A DNA stretch of 64,000 bases from Symsagittifera roscoffensis (Eukaryota > Xenacoelomorpha > Acoela > Convolutidae): contig NC_087068.1 in the NCBI RefSeq assembly GCF_963678635.1, positions 27,592,318 through 27,656,317 on the forward strand, written 5' to 3'. The stretch's first letter is position 1. The number at the start of each line of letters is the position of its first letter. Positions 1-10,800 of the stretch are shown here, in pieces. The notes under the pieces are model-generated. The model was not told the origin of the DNA, made no database searches, and saw nothing but the letters and a program-made list of their open reading frames with translations. The position numbers and the translations under genes were made by a program.

Positions 1-1110
1 TTCCAGTTTGATTTTAGTGGTTATTTCACCGAGTTTAAAATAAACAGCCCAATATTGGGATGCTGCCAGGATTCACCAAGGGCGAATTTGGCTTCCAATT
101 TTGAATGGCCAAATTCTTTGTAGTTAACGAGATAAGACGATTTTGGTGATTTTTTCAAAAATTTTCAGAAAACTCAAACTACAAAATTATTTAAAAAACT
201 TGAAGTTCCCAACCCTGTAGTTGGGTACTGTCAGAGTCTTATTAAGGATTGCGTATTTTGTATTTTGCCTCCAATTATGGCTTCTCAAATCCTTGTAGTT
301 TTCGAGATATGACGTTTTTGTGATTTTTTCAAAAATTTTCAGAAAATTTAAAGTTATTTTTTTTTCAAATTTTGAAGTCCCAACCCTGTAGTTAGGTATT
401 GTCAGGGTACTCCATGGAGTTGCAAGTCTTGCCTCCAAATGTGATTGTTCAAATCTTTGTAGTTTTCGAGATATGACGTTTTTTGTGATTTTTTCAAACA
501 TTTTCAGAAAAATTAAATTTATTGTTTTTCAAAATTTGAAATTCCCAACCCTGTAGTTGGGTGCTATCAGGTCAATCTCAGGAGTTAAAAATCTCGCCAC
601 ATGCGACTGCTCAAATGCGACTGCTCAAATGCTTTCAGTTTCCGAGATGTGATGTTTTTTTTTCTTTTTTTTCAAATTTTCTCCAAGAACTTATCTACAA
701 AGAAATTCGCAAAATTTGAAACTTCTGAATTGATGAAGACACAACCTTATTGTCAGCGTATACCCAGGCGTCTCAAATCTTGCCTCCAAGTATGAGTGAT
801 CAAATCTTTTTAGTTTGCGAGATACGACGTGTTTTTATGATTTTTTCAATTTTTGTCGGGAATCTTAAGTTAAAAAAATTCACGAAATTTGAAATTCCCA
901 ACCGTATAGTAGGGTGCTCTCAGGGGCTCTCAGTGATTGCAAATCTGGCCTCCAAATTTCTCCAGAGGCACATTAAGTTTTCGAAATGACGCTTTTATGG
1001 TTTTTCAAAATGGGAATTAAAAAAATAAAAAGTTAGAAATTACCAACCCTGTAATTGGGTGCACTCAGAGTACACTAAAAGTTTGCAGATCTTGTTTCCA
1101 ATATATGCGG
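1..1110. repeat. degenerate tandem repeat array, ~170 bp unit
   Basis: About six diverged copies of a unit that begins near the motif CCCAACCCTGTAGTTGGG. The motif recurs at about 208, 379, 544, 897 and 1043, with a poor copy near 740, so spacing is roughly 150-195 bp. Each unit also carries a TTTTCGAGATATGACG-like block and a TTTTTTCAAAAATTTTCAG block. The short ORFs here are fragments of the repeat and show no sign of being genes. The array may continue left of the window. Confidence 0.75.
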
Positions 1111-1164
1111 TATCTCATGAGTTGTCGAAAAAATTCGAAGCTCCGGAGGTGCGTTAAAGCTAGT

Positions 1165-1870
1165 GTCATATGAAGGCCTTTTCAGTCGTATTCGAACGAC
1201 TTTGAAGACTTTTGTAAAAAAAAAAATCTCAGTATCGAAAAAAAACTTAGTTTTTGATTTTTGCTGTATTTTCGAGCGAATAAAGTGGGCGAGCAGGCTT
1301 ATTTTTTTGTCAACCAAATCAGCCACCACGAATAATTACCGGATTATGTGAAATAAAATATTATAATGAAGCCCTTTCAACCCTAATTCGAACAACGTTT
1401 CGGAAATTTCAAAAGTTGTCCCAGTGTCGATGAAAATTTTTGAGATTCAGTTCAATTGCGAGCGAATAAAGAAAGCGAGCAGGCTGAATAAAGTAAGATA
1501 AGCTGCAAATTGTTTGTTTTACTCCATGATAATTAACTTATTTTAAAGTTTTTTAGCGCCATATTGGTAATAAAAACTTCAAGAATACAAAATGTATTAT
1601 GAAAAACAATAATTTTCCAACTTTTCAATTTTTTTCATACATTTTTCTGTTTTCGTAATATTTTTTGACAGAAATTGCTGCTTAATTTGCTTATGTTTTT
1701 GTGCATGTCGCGTTTGTGTAAGTTATAGGCTTTTGTCTGATCCTTATCGCACCATGCAGAAAAAAAACGACATTAATTTGAAAAAAAAACAGAAATAGTT
1801 TTCTATGTGTTTTTCAAAGGCAATGGTCGATTTATTCTTTGCATCTTGCACAGCAACGGGCAATTCTTGT
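1165..1870. repeat. dispersed repeat, two tandem heads plus downstream part
   Basis: Two neighbouring copies (about 1165-1300 and 1360-1490) share an ATTCGAAC block followed ~100 bp later by GAGCGAATAAAG..GCGAGCAGGCT. The same block order returns at 27935-28072. The downstream part also matches: a TCTTGCACAGCAAC block near 1846 here corresponds to one near 28440. This is an old interspersed repeat of unknown class with no coding frame. Confidence 0.6.
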
Positions 1871-2473
1871 TATATTCTTGTTATACAGTCTATGAGTTCT
1901 ATAAAAGTTTTTGAGCAGTTGATTGCAAATTGTATTATTTTTGAGTGGATAATTTTTTCATCAACTGGGGTTTTCGCCTATTTTAGTCTGCTCATCTTGT
2001 CTATTCTATTTTTCAATATGGTGTAAGTGATAGATCGAATTGATTAAGTTTTTTTGCCTCAAAACTATATCCCAGATGGTTCTGGTCGAGAAATTTTGAG
2101 GGTGCTTGTGGGGATGAAAATGATGATAATAACATCAACCGTTCCTCCTAAGTAACTTTTTCTAACATAAAAATTATATTCAATTTTTTTCGGCTTTGTG
2201 ATGTTCGGTTTGGCCGTTTTCGAGTAGTTGGCCACCTGTTCTTTCTTATTTTTACGGCAGCTCGATACACTTCATGTTAGGGTTTACTGATAAATTCGAA
2301 TAGAAAGTTCTATTTTTGTTTTCGGCTGAAAGTATATTTTGCGTCTACCAACATACTATTGTTTCGACTTTCGATGGAATCGAAAGAATAGTTGTGCTTG
2401 GGGTATTTTTTCATTTTGCAAATTTTGACTTCATAATTAACATTTTTTGACGAACGTTTTTTTATCAGTCTTA
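1871..2473. other. non-coding stretch, nothing recognised
   Basis: AT-rich sequence with short ORFs of biased composition. No splice-bounded exon, RNA gene or repeat was recognised. Confidence 0.5.
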
Positions 2474-2822
2474 AATCTATTGATGTCATGAGCTCAAACG
2501 ACAAATCTATTGATGTCATGAGCTCAAACGACAAATATATTGATGTCGTGAGCTCAAACGACAAATATATTGATGTCATGAGCGCAAACGACAAATATAT
2601 TGATGTCATGAGCTCAAAAGACAAATATATTGATGTCATGAGCTCAAAAGACAAATATATTGATGTCATGAGCTCAAACGACAAATATATTGATGTCATG
2701 AGCTCAAAAGACAAATATATTGATGTCATGAGCTCAAAAGACAAATATATTGATGTCATGAGCTCAAACGACAAATATATTGATGTCATGAGCTCAAACG
2801 ACAAATATATTGATGCCATGAG
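2474..2822. repeat. 30-bp minisatellite, ~11.6 copies
   Basis: Tandem unit of 30 bp containing GATGTCATGAGCTCAAACGA followed by CAAATATATT. Copies differ only at a few recurrent sites (AACGAC or AAAGAC, TCT or TAT, one GCGC). Because the period is a multiple of three, both strands stay open: about 120 codons on +, repeating MSSNDKYIDV, and 175 on -, repeating MTSIYLSFEL. There is no splice site or start context to favour a gene, so it is called as a minisatellite. A real low-complexity protein is possible but less likely. Confidence 0.9.
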
Positions 2823-3085
2823 ATGTTTTGCCGGCAATCTTGTTTCGTAACCTTAACGTTTGGAAATTGCGCTTTTTGACGATTTGGGAAACGGTAGTGT
2901 ATGCAATTAATTTGAGTCCTACATCACTCCGTTAGTTCTGATTGGCTTTGAAATTTTATTGTTTCTGTTGAATGATTTTTGTAGAATTGTAATTAATGTT
3001 CGTTAATCTCATTTTAATCATGAAATGAAGTTGAAGCTTAATAGTTAATAGTTACAGTTAGTTGAACGCTTAGAAGATCTAGACA
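2823..3085 (+). promoter_or_regulatory. upstream region of TMEM205-like gene
   Basis: The 260 bp between the minisatellite and the start codon must hold the 5' UTR and probably promoter elements. No clear TATA box or initiator was identified. The first exon starts with ACAATGGC, a good start context. Confidence 0.3.
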
Positions 3086-4621
3086 ATGGCTGGCTTGATC
3101 AGATCCAGTGTCAACTGGCTCAAGACTTCAAGTGACTTCACCCACCACTCGATAGTGTTAGGTCTGTCTCTCTCTTCTGTGCCTGTGGTTAACTCTCTCT
3201 CCCCCTCTGTCGCAACTTCGCTCTGTTTGGGATCAGTGGGGGTGCAATTGGGAAAACAGATGTGGGTGGCTAATGTTGCCGGTAATTTTTGTACGCACCT
3301 TTTGTGGGGCTTAAGTTTTAAGTTCTGGACTCCCATGTTCGGCATTTTAATACATGCAATGCTGACTTACTCGTAAATTGTTGATAAGAGCTTTTGTTGC
3401 CCATGGATAGTTATGTCGAGGGTAACTTGCTTGAAAAGCGGATTTTTTCGAGCAAATTGTTCCAAAAGTTAAGTTTTTCATTTTTACTTTTCAAATAATT
3501 TCTACTGGTAGTTTAGGGAAGCTTGAAATTTTTTTTGGATGACCTGCAGTAAATCTTTTGAATGTTGTCAAAATTGATCGAGAATATGCCGCTTTATCTT
3601 CGCGAAAATCGTAGATCCGCTCGTGTCTGTGAGCCCGATAATTCGAGTCTATAGAAAGTAACTTCCAGGTCTAAGCAACTGAGAAGCTACTGCAAGCACA
3701 GTAATCTGAGAATTATTCGGAATGTGAACAAAATTTCTTAGAAAATTCGTCCATGTCGCGAAATTTATTATTTGTTAAATAAATTAGAATACTTAATTTT
3801 TCAAAAATATTACTCGTCAGCTTATCAAGCCAACAAATTAGAACACTTTTGCACTATAGGGCCTACGATGTTTCTGAACATGGACAAGAAGCAGTTTTCG
3901 GAGATCCAGGCTCGACTGTTTCCTAAGTTTGGAATGGTCGCCGTTTTCACTGGAACTGTCGCTCTCACTGCATACAACACTCTGCACCCTTCTACAGGAA
4001 TCATTTTTCTCCCCTTTCCTGCCATGAGGTCTTCATGTAAACCAAAAATTTTGTTCACACGATCATAACTTCAAAAAAAAAACGAACTTATTCCAAATTG
4101 ATCAAATTATATATCATGAAATTGATTGTCGAATGCTCTGTTTCAGTTTATTCGCAAACTGAAAATTATATTATGGGACTTTTCTTACGAAAGATCATTT
4201 TTTTATATCCTTTTGTTCATAATTTTTGCAGTTTGGACTCTACGCTGTCGCCATTCAGGTCAAGATAGATTGAGAATTAAAAAGGGCCCCAAAAATTTAA
4301 AAGGGCTATCTGGAAAAGAGCCAACTCGGGTTTATAAATAGATGATAGGAAGAGGGAAAAAAATGTTTCTTAGATATTCTAACTTACCTTCTCTCTGCGT
4401 CACTGGCGTCTCATTTGCTACAAAGCTACATGATTTTCCCCTACGTCAGTAAACAACAGGTTCTTCTTCGTAAGTTTGAAGAAGGAAGCGCGGAAAGGAA
4501 GAAAGCAGCAATGAGATTTGGAATTTCACATGGGATTAGTGTGCTGATTGCGTACGGAGTAATTGGGGCCAATTTGTACTTTTTCTACAAAACTGGACAA
4601 CATATTCAATGGAAAAAGTGA
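3086..4621 (+). CDS. TMEM205: TMEM205-like multi-pass membrane protein (3 exons)
   Basis: Spliced model: exons 3086-3281, 3860-4036 and 4374-4621, giving 206 residues (human TMEM205 is 189). All introns are GT-AG (578 and 337 bp) and both are phase 1. The hallmark LGKQMWVANVAG near the end of exon 1 continues across the junction into PTMFLNM, matching the QMWVTFVSG region known in TMEM205. Exon 2 has QARLFPKFGMVAVFTGTVAL, a membrane segment. Exon 3 has a Leu/Ser-rich membrane helix, FPYVSKQQVLLRKFEEG, then GISHGISVLIAYGVIGANLY and a short C-terminus ending in KK. The family (DUF4149/TMEM205) is a four-helix membrane protein linked to secretory vesicles and cisplatin resistance in vertebrates; its role here is inferred only. 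A mini-exon candidate (TTTGGACTCTACGCT at about 4231) was left out because its phase does not fit. Confidence 0.85.
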
Positions 4622-4675
4622 TGAACATTCAGGCCTGAACTTTCTAGAACTTTTTAAAAGTTTCATTCCTGTCGA

Positions 4676-4681
4676 AATAAA
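4676..4681 (+). terminator. polyadenylation signal AATAAA of TMEM205-like gene
   Basis: AATAAA lies 55 bp after the stop codon of the TMEM205-like gene, followed by a T/G-rich stretch. Confidence 0.7.
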
Positions 4682-5699
4682 TTGTTTATTTAAATGTGCT
4701 GTTTTTGATTTTGAAGAGTTTTTGGTTTGATTCGGTCATAGCTAATCAATATGAAAATTTCAGAGAATGAAAAATCAGTCTGGAAAGTTCCAAAAATAAA
4801 AACACCGTGTAACTAAATCGTCCAATTGAGATCATATTCCGAATACCACTTTTTGTTAGTATATTGCGCCGCGAAGCGTTTTTTGGTTTTGGATATAAAA
4901 TGTTTCTTGAATTTGTTTTGGGACATATTTCTGATGTTCATTATGCAAAACAGAAGCAGAGCTTTGAAACACTTGCTGTAGAAAAATGAATGACTCTCAC
5001 CACTTGCAGATGAACCGATAAGTTGAAAAAAAAAATTTTAAAAAATTTAACATGCGAAAAAAAACTGGTATACTGAGAACTGTGTTCGTAAGTTTATAAC
5101 CAACATTAAAAAAAAATTCAAACAAAATGGGCATTCTTAATGCAGGCATGCTCAAAAATTATCTCTATTCCTTCTGCTTTTTCGTAGCTGAAGAAGTGAT
5201 TGAGATGACCACAATTTCAGACATCCTGTGAACAAAGTTGCTTTCGCGGAAAAAGTCTGGTAACCGATTGCAATACTTTTATACATCGTAAGGGTAAATA
5301 CCTTTTCCAAGAGACTTTCGACTTTTGTACTGGAAAGAATTAAAATTGAAGATTGAAATGTTTTGAAAAAATGAATAAATCTTTTGAGAAATTGAATGAA
5401 TGTAATACTGTCTTTTTTTCAATTTTTGGGCAAATGTTTATGACCTCTCAAAGAATTGGATATCAGTATATTGCAGATATATGCGGCTGGTCTCAATTTT
5501 GGAATCTAAAAAAAATTGTAAGGACATGTGTCACTTGACGCCTACAATTTATATTATCCCATTGATTTCTGTGTCAAGAAAAATTGGTCTTAAGTTTTTA
5601 GACTAACTTACACGATATTCATGACATTAATTGTCTCATCGGAAATACCAAGAAAAAGCGATTAAATCGTGAAATTTCGTCATGATTTGCTGGATTTTG
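4682..5699. other. non-coding stretch, nothing recognised
   Basis: AT-rich, low-complexity DNA. The 61-codon ORF at 5353-5538 is Phe/Lys/Asn-rich with no splice or homology support. Confidence 0.5.
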
Positions 5700-5805
5700 A
5701 ATACTCTTAAATTTGACATCTTCATAATAAAGGACATTTAGGACTGTAAAATGCTGATTTCTAAGTCTTAAATGTCCTTTATTATAAAGAAGAGTCTTAA
5801 ATACA
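5700..5805. repeat. long imperfect hairpin (miniature palindrome)
   Basis: The left arm ATAATAAAGGACATTTAGGACT pairs with the right arm AGTCTTAAATGTCCTTTATTAT around a loop of about 20 nt. The pairing extends outward imperfectly through CTTC/GAAG and ATTT blocks. The size and shape would suit a miRNA-like precursor or a tiny MITE. Nothing in the sequence decides between them. Confidence 0.6.
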
Positions 5806-6044
5806 CGAAAGTAACCCTCCTAACAGGCTAGAAGGTCTAGTAACTCCACTTTTCTCTTAATCTTGCTTATAAGTTCGCCGCTTTGAATCAATTGATGAAT
5901 GGCATTCGTGATTTAGCATATATTTCATTGCCACTATAACAAATATTAATATTTAATCAGCACATGATAAAGCAGTCATTTTAGCAAAGAATTAATGGAA
6001 AATTTGAACACCAAACTAGGGAGGATATTTCAAAAAATCTGTTC

Positions 6045-6190
6045 CCGATGAAAGAAAGAAAGTAAGACTTTATTTCTCCAATTTTAAAGAGTCACAAACA
6101 TTTATAGATATAACACCAACTTCCGACCGAGACTTGTAGAGGATAGACAACGAGATCTTCGGATCCACCGAGTGTGTGCCTCTACATGGT
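6045..6190 (-). mobile_element. possible 3' end of a truncated LINE/SINE copy
   Basis: Read on the minus strand, a block of higher GC content ends in AATAAA followed directly by a CTTT/TTTC microsatellite tail (AGTCTTACTTTCTTTCTTTC). Such short tandem tails are typical of non-LTR retroelement 3' ends. The body is too short to classify, and no link to the LINE at 17-20 kb can be tested because that copy lacks its 3' end. Confidence 0.3.
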
Positions 6191-7429
6191 GATTATTTAT
6201 TGAAATTTCAACCGTCTTACATCATAAATCTGAGCTAAAAAGAAAAGAGTTCAACACTATGCTGGTAACAATGAGTCACTACCTGGTAAGTGAAGAGTTT
6301 GATAAACAGATAGAAAAAACAAATTGTTTGTTTTTTGCAGCAACTTTTCTTAAAACTTAGAGCATAAAAATCTGAGGCTTCGAAAAAACAAATTGAAAGA
6401 ACAATCCACCAAGTTATTGGCCTGCGTATTTACGTCAAGAGAACAAGTTTGAGAAGCATGAAATTTTTTTTTCGTCAAAATTACCAGAAAAAAATTGTAA
6501 GTTACCTTAAAAGTCGTGATAAGTCGAAAACTACAAAAATCTGGAGGTGCATATTTTCCCAGAAAAATCCTAACTCCCAGGGGGCCATTTGTTTGCATTT
6601 AATTTCAGCGTAAAAAAATTAAAGAAATTAAAAATCATAATTCCATTTAACCATTTCGAAATTTTGAATCAAAAACGTTATTTTTAGTTTAAGGTAGAAA
6701 ATTTTTTTTATTTATGAACATTTTTTAGTATCGATCGGCAATAAGTCTAAGGTTTTTAATTTGCTATATAATTTGCAAGCTCTGTGCCGTATTGAGTTGA
6801 GTATCTTTCTATTTTCCGTTTGCAAATGATTCTGATAATAAATGATCACTGGATCATCTTGTGGGTTTTCCAACATTTTCAAAAGAAAAAAGATACTCTC
6901 GCTGAGAAAATAAAATACTTTCTATATACGCAGAAACCATTCTGTATCAAGACTACGTCGGAATTCGCGTAAAAATTTGCTGGATTCAATGATGTTCAGT
7001 CTACATTTTTCAATAAAGATTCAGTTTTTCGAGGTTTTTGTCTGACGCCTTTAGTTTTTCGCCTGTCCGTTTGTTTTAAATTTGTTTTTACAGCGGGTAC
7101 CTTGGAGAATATTAACTTTGAAAATAACTTTGACCAATACAATTTTGAACTGAGTATTCAATGTTGGGAACACCACACTGACATTCGTTTCTGCCATCTA
7201 AAACTCATTACCTTTATCACGACTATCAAGGAGAATTCAAAAACCGGAGAATTCAATATATATCTGAATTCTCCTATATATCAAGGAGAATTCAATATAT
7301 ATCTGTTAATGTGGTTTCCACATATCTTTATTTTTCCTCTCGCTGTTAAATGTTCGAATTATTTCTAGCTGATTTATTATATTGGTTTAAAACATATTCA
7401 TTTTTTGTTCAAGCCGTTTGTAAGAGGCA
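6191..7429. other. non-coding stretch with a small EcoRI-site-rich palindrome
   Basis: No gene recognised. At about 7228-7302 the motif AGGAGAATTCAATATATATC is repeated and partly inverted, giving a local hairpin. Confidence 0.4.
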
Positions 7430-8110
7430 GTGTTGTTCAGGCAGGTTTGCGTAATGGAGGGAATTTGGATAAAATTAAAATCTTCATTTTTTCATTATTA
7501 TTCGAAGAAAATAACGTAATATTTGTGCTCTGGCTGGTTTTTTTTCCAGAAAAACTATCACTTCTTAACTAGCAATTCTCGACGGGATTTTTATGATATC
7601 CTTCCAAAACTTTTTTTGTCTTGAGCTCAAATTCAAAAAGATATTTTCACAGATCATTTTTGTTAAGTTATGAAGGTTTAAAATTTGCCATGTTGGGACA
7701 GTTAATGCGCGATATAATGCGTGCTATTAACGCGTAAACGGAGATTTAATCCGTTTGAGAAATCGTTTCAAGTTAGATTGAGGCATGCTTTTTGGTCTAT
7801 TCAAAGTTTTGCGAAAGCAAAATGTGTCACTTTCTAGTTAACATAAAAAATGAAATTAAAAACTGATATTGTTTCGACTTTCTAAAAAAAGTGATAGAAT
7901 ACTTGTGCGGGCAGATGTTTTCTTCTCCAGGCGAATTTCGGCTCTCTATTAAAAATTTCTGACGGAAACTTTATGATATCATTCGTGGATGATTTTCAAA
8001 AAAAAATCATTTTGTTCTGAAAACTATCCATTTTTTCAAAATGAACTCAACTTCATACAACTGTTAGAAGACAAGCTAAAAAATTCAGGGCTTTGTATTA
8101 ATACGAGCAG
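7430..8110. repeat. old dispersed repeat, copy 1
   Basis: Block order shared with about 31640-32600, and in part with 27420-27700: a GTGCTC..GGCTGGTTTTTT block, then CGCGATATAATGCGTGCTATTAACGCG-like sequence, AGATTTAATCCGT, and a GCAAAATGTGTCACTTT block. The copies are strongly diverged, with no coding frame and no recognisable ends. Confidence 0.5.
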
Positions 8111-8648
8111 TTTTGTTTTTGTTATCTGTTTCCACAGATTTCAGTCTTTTGTATAAATTATGCATCTTTTTAAAATAGTTTGATAAAATTGATTGTTGTT
8201 TGTCTACTTGTCTTCTTGTTTTTTAACCTAAAATCATCTATGTCTTGTTGTCAAAACCTTGCACGGAACCATTTTGCGACTTTGTGCAAAACCTTTGCTT
8301 TAAATTCTATATTTTGCATACAGTCTCGAAAAAATTGATGGCAAAAAAATTGAATTTAGACTGTTTCAAAAAGGAACTTTGTCAATTTTTCCTATTCGGG
8401 ATTTAGCGGTATATTTAAGTTTGTTGAGCTAACCCGAACGCGGCGAGTTATTCCGGCTCAGATCTTTTTCTAAATTGTTTTGAAGCAGTTTATTTAGTCA
8501 ATTTGATGTCAGGTTAGCCACAATGTATATCACTTTGTACGTTACAGAGCGTTTGAGAATATTTAAAAAAAAAGAAAAAAAAACGAAAATTTTATAAAAA
8601 GTTAATTGCGACTTAGTCCACCTCATTTTAGAAATGAATCGATATTGG
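8111..8648. other. non-coding stretch, nothing recognised
   Basis: AT-rich with long A runs near 8570. No feature supported. Confidence 0.4.
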
Positions 8649-8980
8649 TTAATAGTAAGTCAAGTAAGTCAAATCGAGCCATTTTGACACTGATAGAGTG
8701 GATAATTCTGGCAACGTCATTGGCTCATTCGCCCTCTGTAATCTGATCCGCTCGAGTGTCACTTCTCCCCGTTGTGAATTTCTACCAGGCTTGTACTTCA
8801 TAGACTTTGGCACACTGTTCGATCGTTTCGGCTTACGGACCTTTCTACTCGCTGCTGCATCGGTTCTTTTACGCGTTTTATTTCCATCTAGAGTGACCAT
8901 TTTAGTGTCACCAGTTCTACGTGGGTAATGAAAGCTTCGACGCGAAGGCAAAGACGTGTGGTCGAATGGCTGTACAAGGC
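8649..8980 (-). CDS. putative terminal exon of a small basic protein
   Basis: An open frame of ~110 codons with clearly higher GC than its surroundings starts just after a good 3' splice site (TTATATTTGTTCAG, exon from 8980) and ends with TAA at 8649. The peptide is very basic in the middle (KTRKRTDAAASRKVRKPKR, then KSMKYKPGRNSQRGE) and ends in an Asp/Leu/Tyr-rich tail. An internal AAAATGG at about 8898 could serve as an alternative start. A nuclear or RNA-binding role could be guessed from charge, but no family is recognised. No AATAAA was found close downstream, and upstream exons were not identified. The evidence is composition plus the acceptor only. Confidence 0.4.
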
Positions 8981-9780
8981 CTGAACAAATATAATCAGAA
9001 AAAAGTGAATATGTTGATAATTCCAATAATGCCTAATGTCAAATATTATTTTTCAAAAATGCCAAAAATTGATGGTATCTGAATTGATTCAGCTTCTTTT
9101 GAACTTCTAATGTTCTTACCACTAGAGAGTAAAGGTCAAACACAGCAAGCAAACATGTAGTTTCAGCGAAAACTAGCTCGCAAAAGTTTTTGATGTCGAA
9201 TGCGGGGAGATTGTTTTATGATTCATGCTGCTGTAACCACTGATTTGTTTCCTAATTTTTCAAAGATGTCCCAGTTTGTATCAATTACTTACGATTAAAT
9301 TTTTCTTTCTAAACAAATTTCGGCTCATTTGGACTTTTTTGTTTATATCGATGAAAATATTTGATACAAAGAGCCGACTAAAATATAAATCGTATCAACA
9401 AAAATTGAATTGAAACTAACTTGATGAATGTCTCATGATCAGTTTTTTCTAATGCTAACCTAACTTGACAGAGCTGGATCAAAAACTATTTCTAGATTCC
9501 GATGGATTTTTGAAAAATAAAATCGTCCGTCCCTTGAAGCAAAACATCAATCGCTGCGTATTTCCAAAATTGAGTCTGAACAAAAATCTTTAGTTAATGA
9601 ACCAAAGTTTTCCCTGATGTTTCAAGACAAATTTGAAAGCATTTCAGCCTAAACAAAACCAGCACACCTAAATAAAGGACAATTTACTACATACAACAAC
9701 AGTATATAGTAAACTAAAAGGAGCTTAAGTCAAGTTAAACTAACTAAATACGATTTATCGAGTACACTCTTAATGCACGC
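8981..9780. other. non-coding stretch, nothing recognised
   Basis: AT-rich intergenic DNA between the putative basic-protein exon and the palindromes beside the Ty3 LTR. No gene, RNA or repeat was recognised. Confidence 0.4.
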
Positions 9781-9792
9781 GTGTTTTCATAT

Positions 9793-9921
9793 GAGCCAGG
9801 CTCAAGTGTTTCGCGTTTCAAACAAAAACACATGAAAAAACACGAGAGTTTTTGTGCTCAAGTGAGCACACAAGAGCATGAGATTTCAAATATAGGATAG
9901 TTGTTCTCGTGTTTTTCATGT
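9793..9921. repeat. nested palindrome cluster beside the Ty3 LTR
   Basis: Three inverted repeats lie together: GAGCCAGGCTC (9793-9803); a perfect 18-nt palindrome TGTGCTCAAGTGAGCACA (9853-9870); and an outer stem ACATGAAAAAACACGAGA (9830-9847) that pairs with 9905-9921. It lies ~150 bp outside the proposed LTR end. Function unknown. Confidence 0.6.
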
Positions 9922-10071
9922 ACTTATAGCCTTTTTACAAAATCAAGATCCTTGGACAGAACAAGTTCAGAACATCAAAAAATAATCAGGTTATTTTCAT
10001 TAGCTAGGGTATTTATCTACGGCGAGTATAATCGAAGTTAATGAGCTAAGACAACATTTCGATATTGTACC

Positions 10072-10351
10072 TGTGAAACGTCGAAAGACAGTTTTAAAAC
10101 AATAATTAATTCTCCTTGTTATGTTATCATATAAATAATATAGATAGATTAGTATTTAAATAATGTCACGACAATAGAAGTAAATACAACTTAAATCTTT
10201 CATAAGTTGACAGAGAGTGAATAGAGCGCATGCTGTTAAGGTTCAAGTGGATTGGCAGGTCGGTAACGACCTTGACCGATAATGGAGTTTAGCACGAAAT
10301 AGCTAGCACACTGATGACGTCATGTTTAAGACTAAACAACGACGCACCACA
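10072..10351 (-). repeat. probable 3' LTR of the Ty3/gypsy element
   Basis: Read on the minus strand, the sequence after the polypurine tract starts TGTGGTGCGTC and can be followed to a TTTCACA end at 10072, so the termini are TGTG...CACA (280 bp). It contains AT-rich TATA-like stretches. The partner 5' LTR lies in or beyond the assembly gap, so the outer limit is inferred from termini only. Confidence 0.5.
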
Positions 10352-10364
10352 TTTCCCCCTCTCG
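10352..10364 (-). other. polypurine tract of Ty3/gypsy element
   Basis: GAGAGGGGGAAA on the minus strand lies directly before the LTR start, the expected site of plus-strand priming. Confidence 0.6.
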
Positions 10365-10529
10365 GGAAAAGAATTCAAACCGTGTTTGAATTTCTTTACT
10401 CTTAAGTACAAAATTAATAAATGCGCTTTTACATATGAAACCGTGAAGGTAGGCAAGGAGATTTATGGAAAATGACTATCATAGATGAAGGTTTGATATG
10501 AATTTAAAGATTATGGCGAGAACAAGATA

Positions 10530-10800
10530 CAAAAATTTGTATAATTTCTGGACCAAATGCTGAATTGATAAATGCGAAAGTTTTAATTAGACAAGGTACG
10601 ATAGTTTGTATGATTTCTGGACCAAATGCTGAATTCGATAACTGCAAAAGTTTCATTTATCTGACCGACATGAAGTTTTACAAATAGAAATTTGGTATAA
10701 AGTTTAAAGTTTTAACAAATACAGGGTACAACAGTTTGTATAAGTTCTGGACCAAATGCCGAATTCGATAAATACAAAAGTTTTATCTATCTGACCGACG
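10530..10800. repeat. imperfect tandem repeats in Ty3 3' untranslated region
   Basis: Three diverged copies of a block containing TTCTGGACCAAATGCTGAAT followed by TCGATAAATGCAAAAGTTT (near 10545, 10612 and 10746). Two copies also end in ATCTGACCGAC. They lie between the last open frame and the polypurine tract. Confidence 0.6.

Noticed and set aside
2474-2822. CRISPR-like regular array
   Set aside because: Units are contiguous 30-bp copies with no unique spacers, and the genome is eukaryotic; it is a minisatellite.
2310-2837. 175-codon minus-strand protein
   Set aside because: Almost all of it is the minisatellite read on the other strand; no independent support.
4231-4257. Nine-codon micro-exon in the second TMEM205 intron
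   Set aside because: Flanked by AG and GT, but its phase does not fit the neighbouring exons, while the direct junction does.
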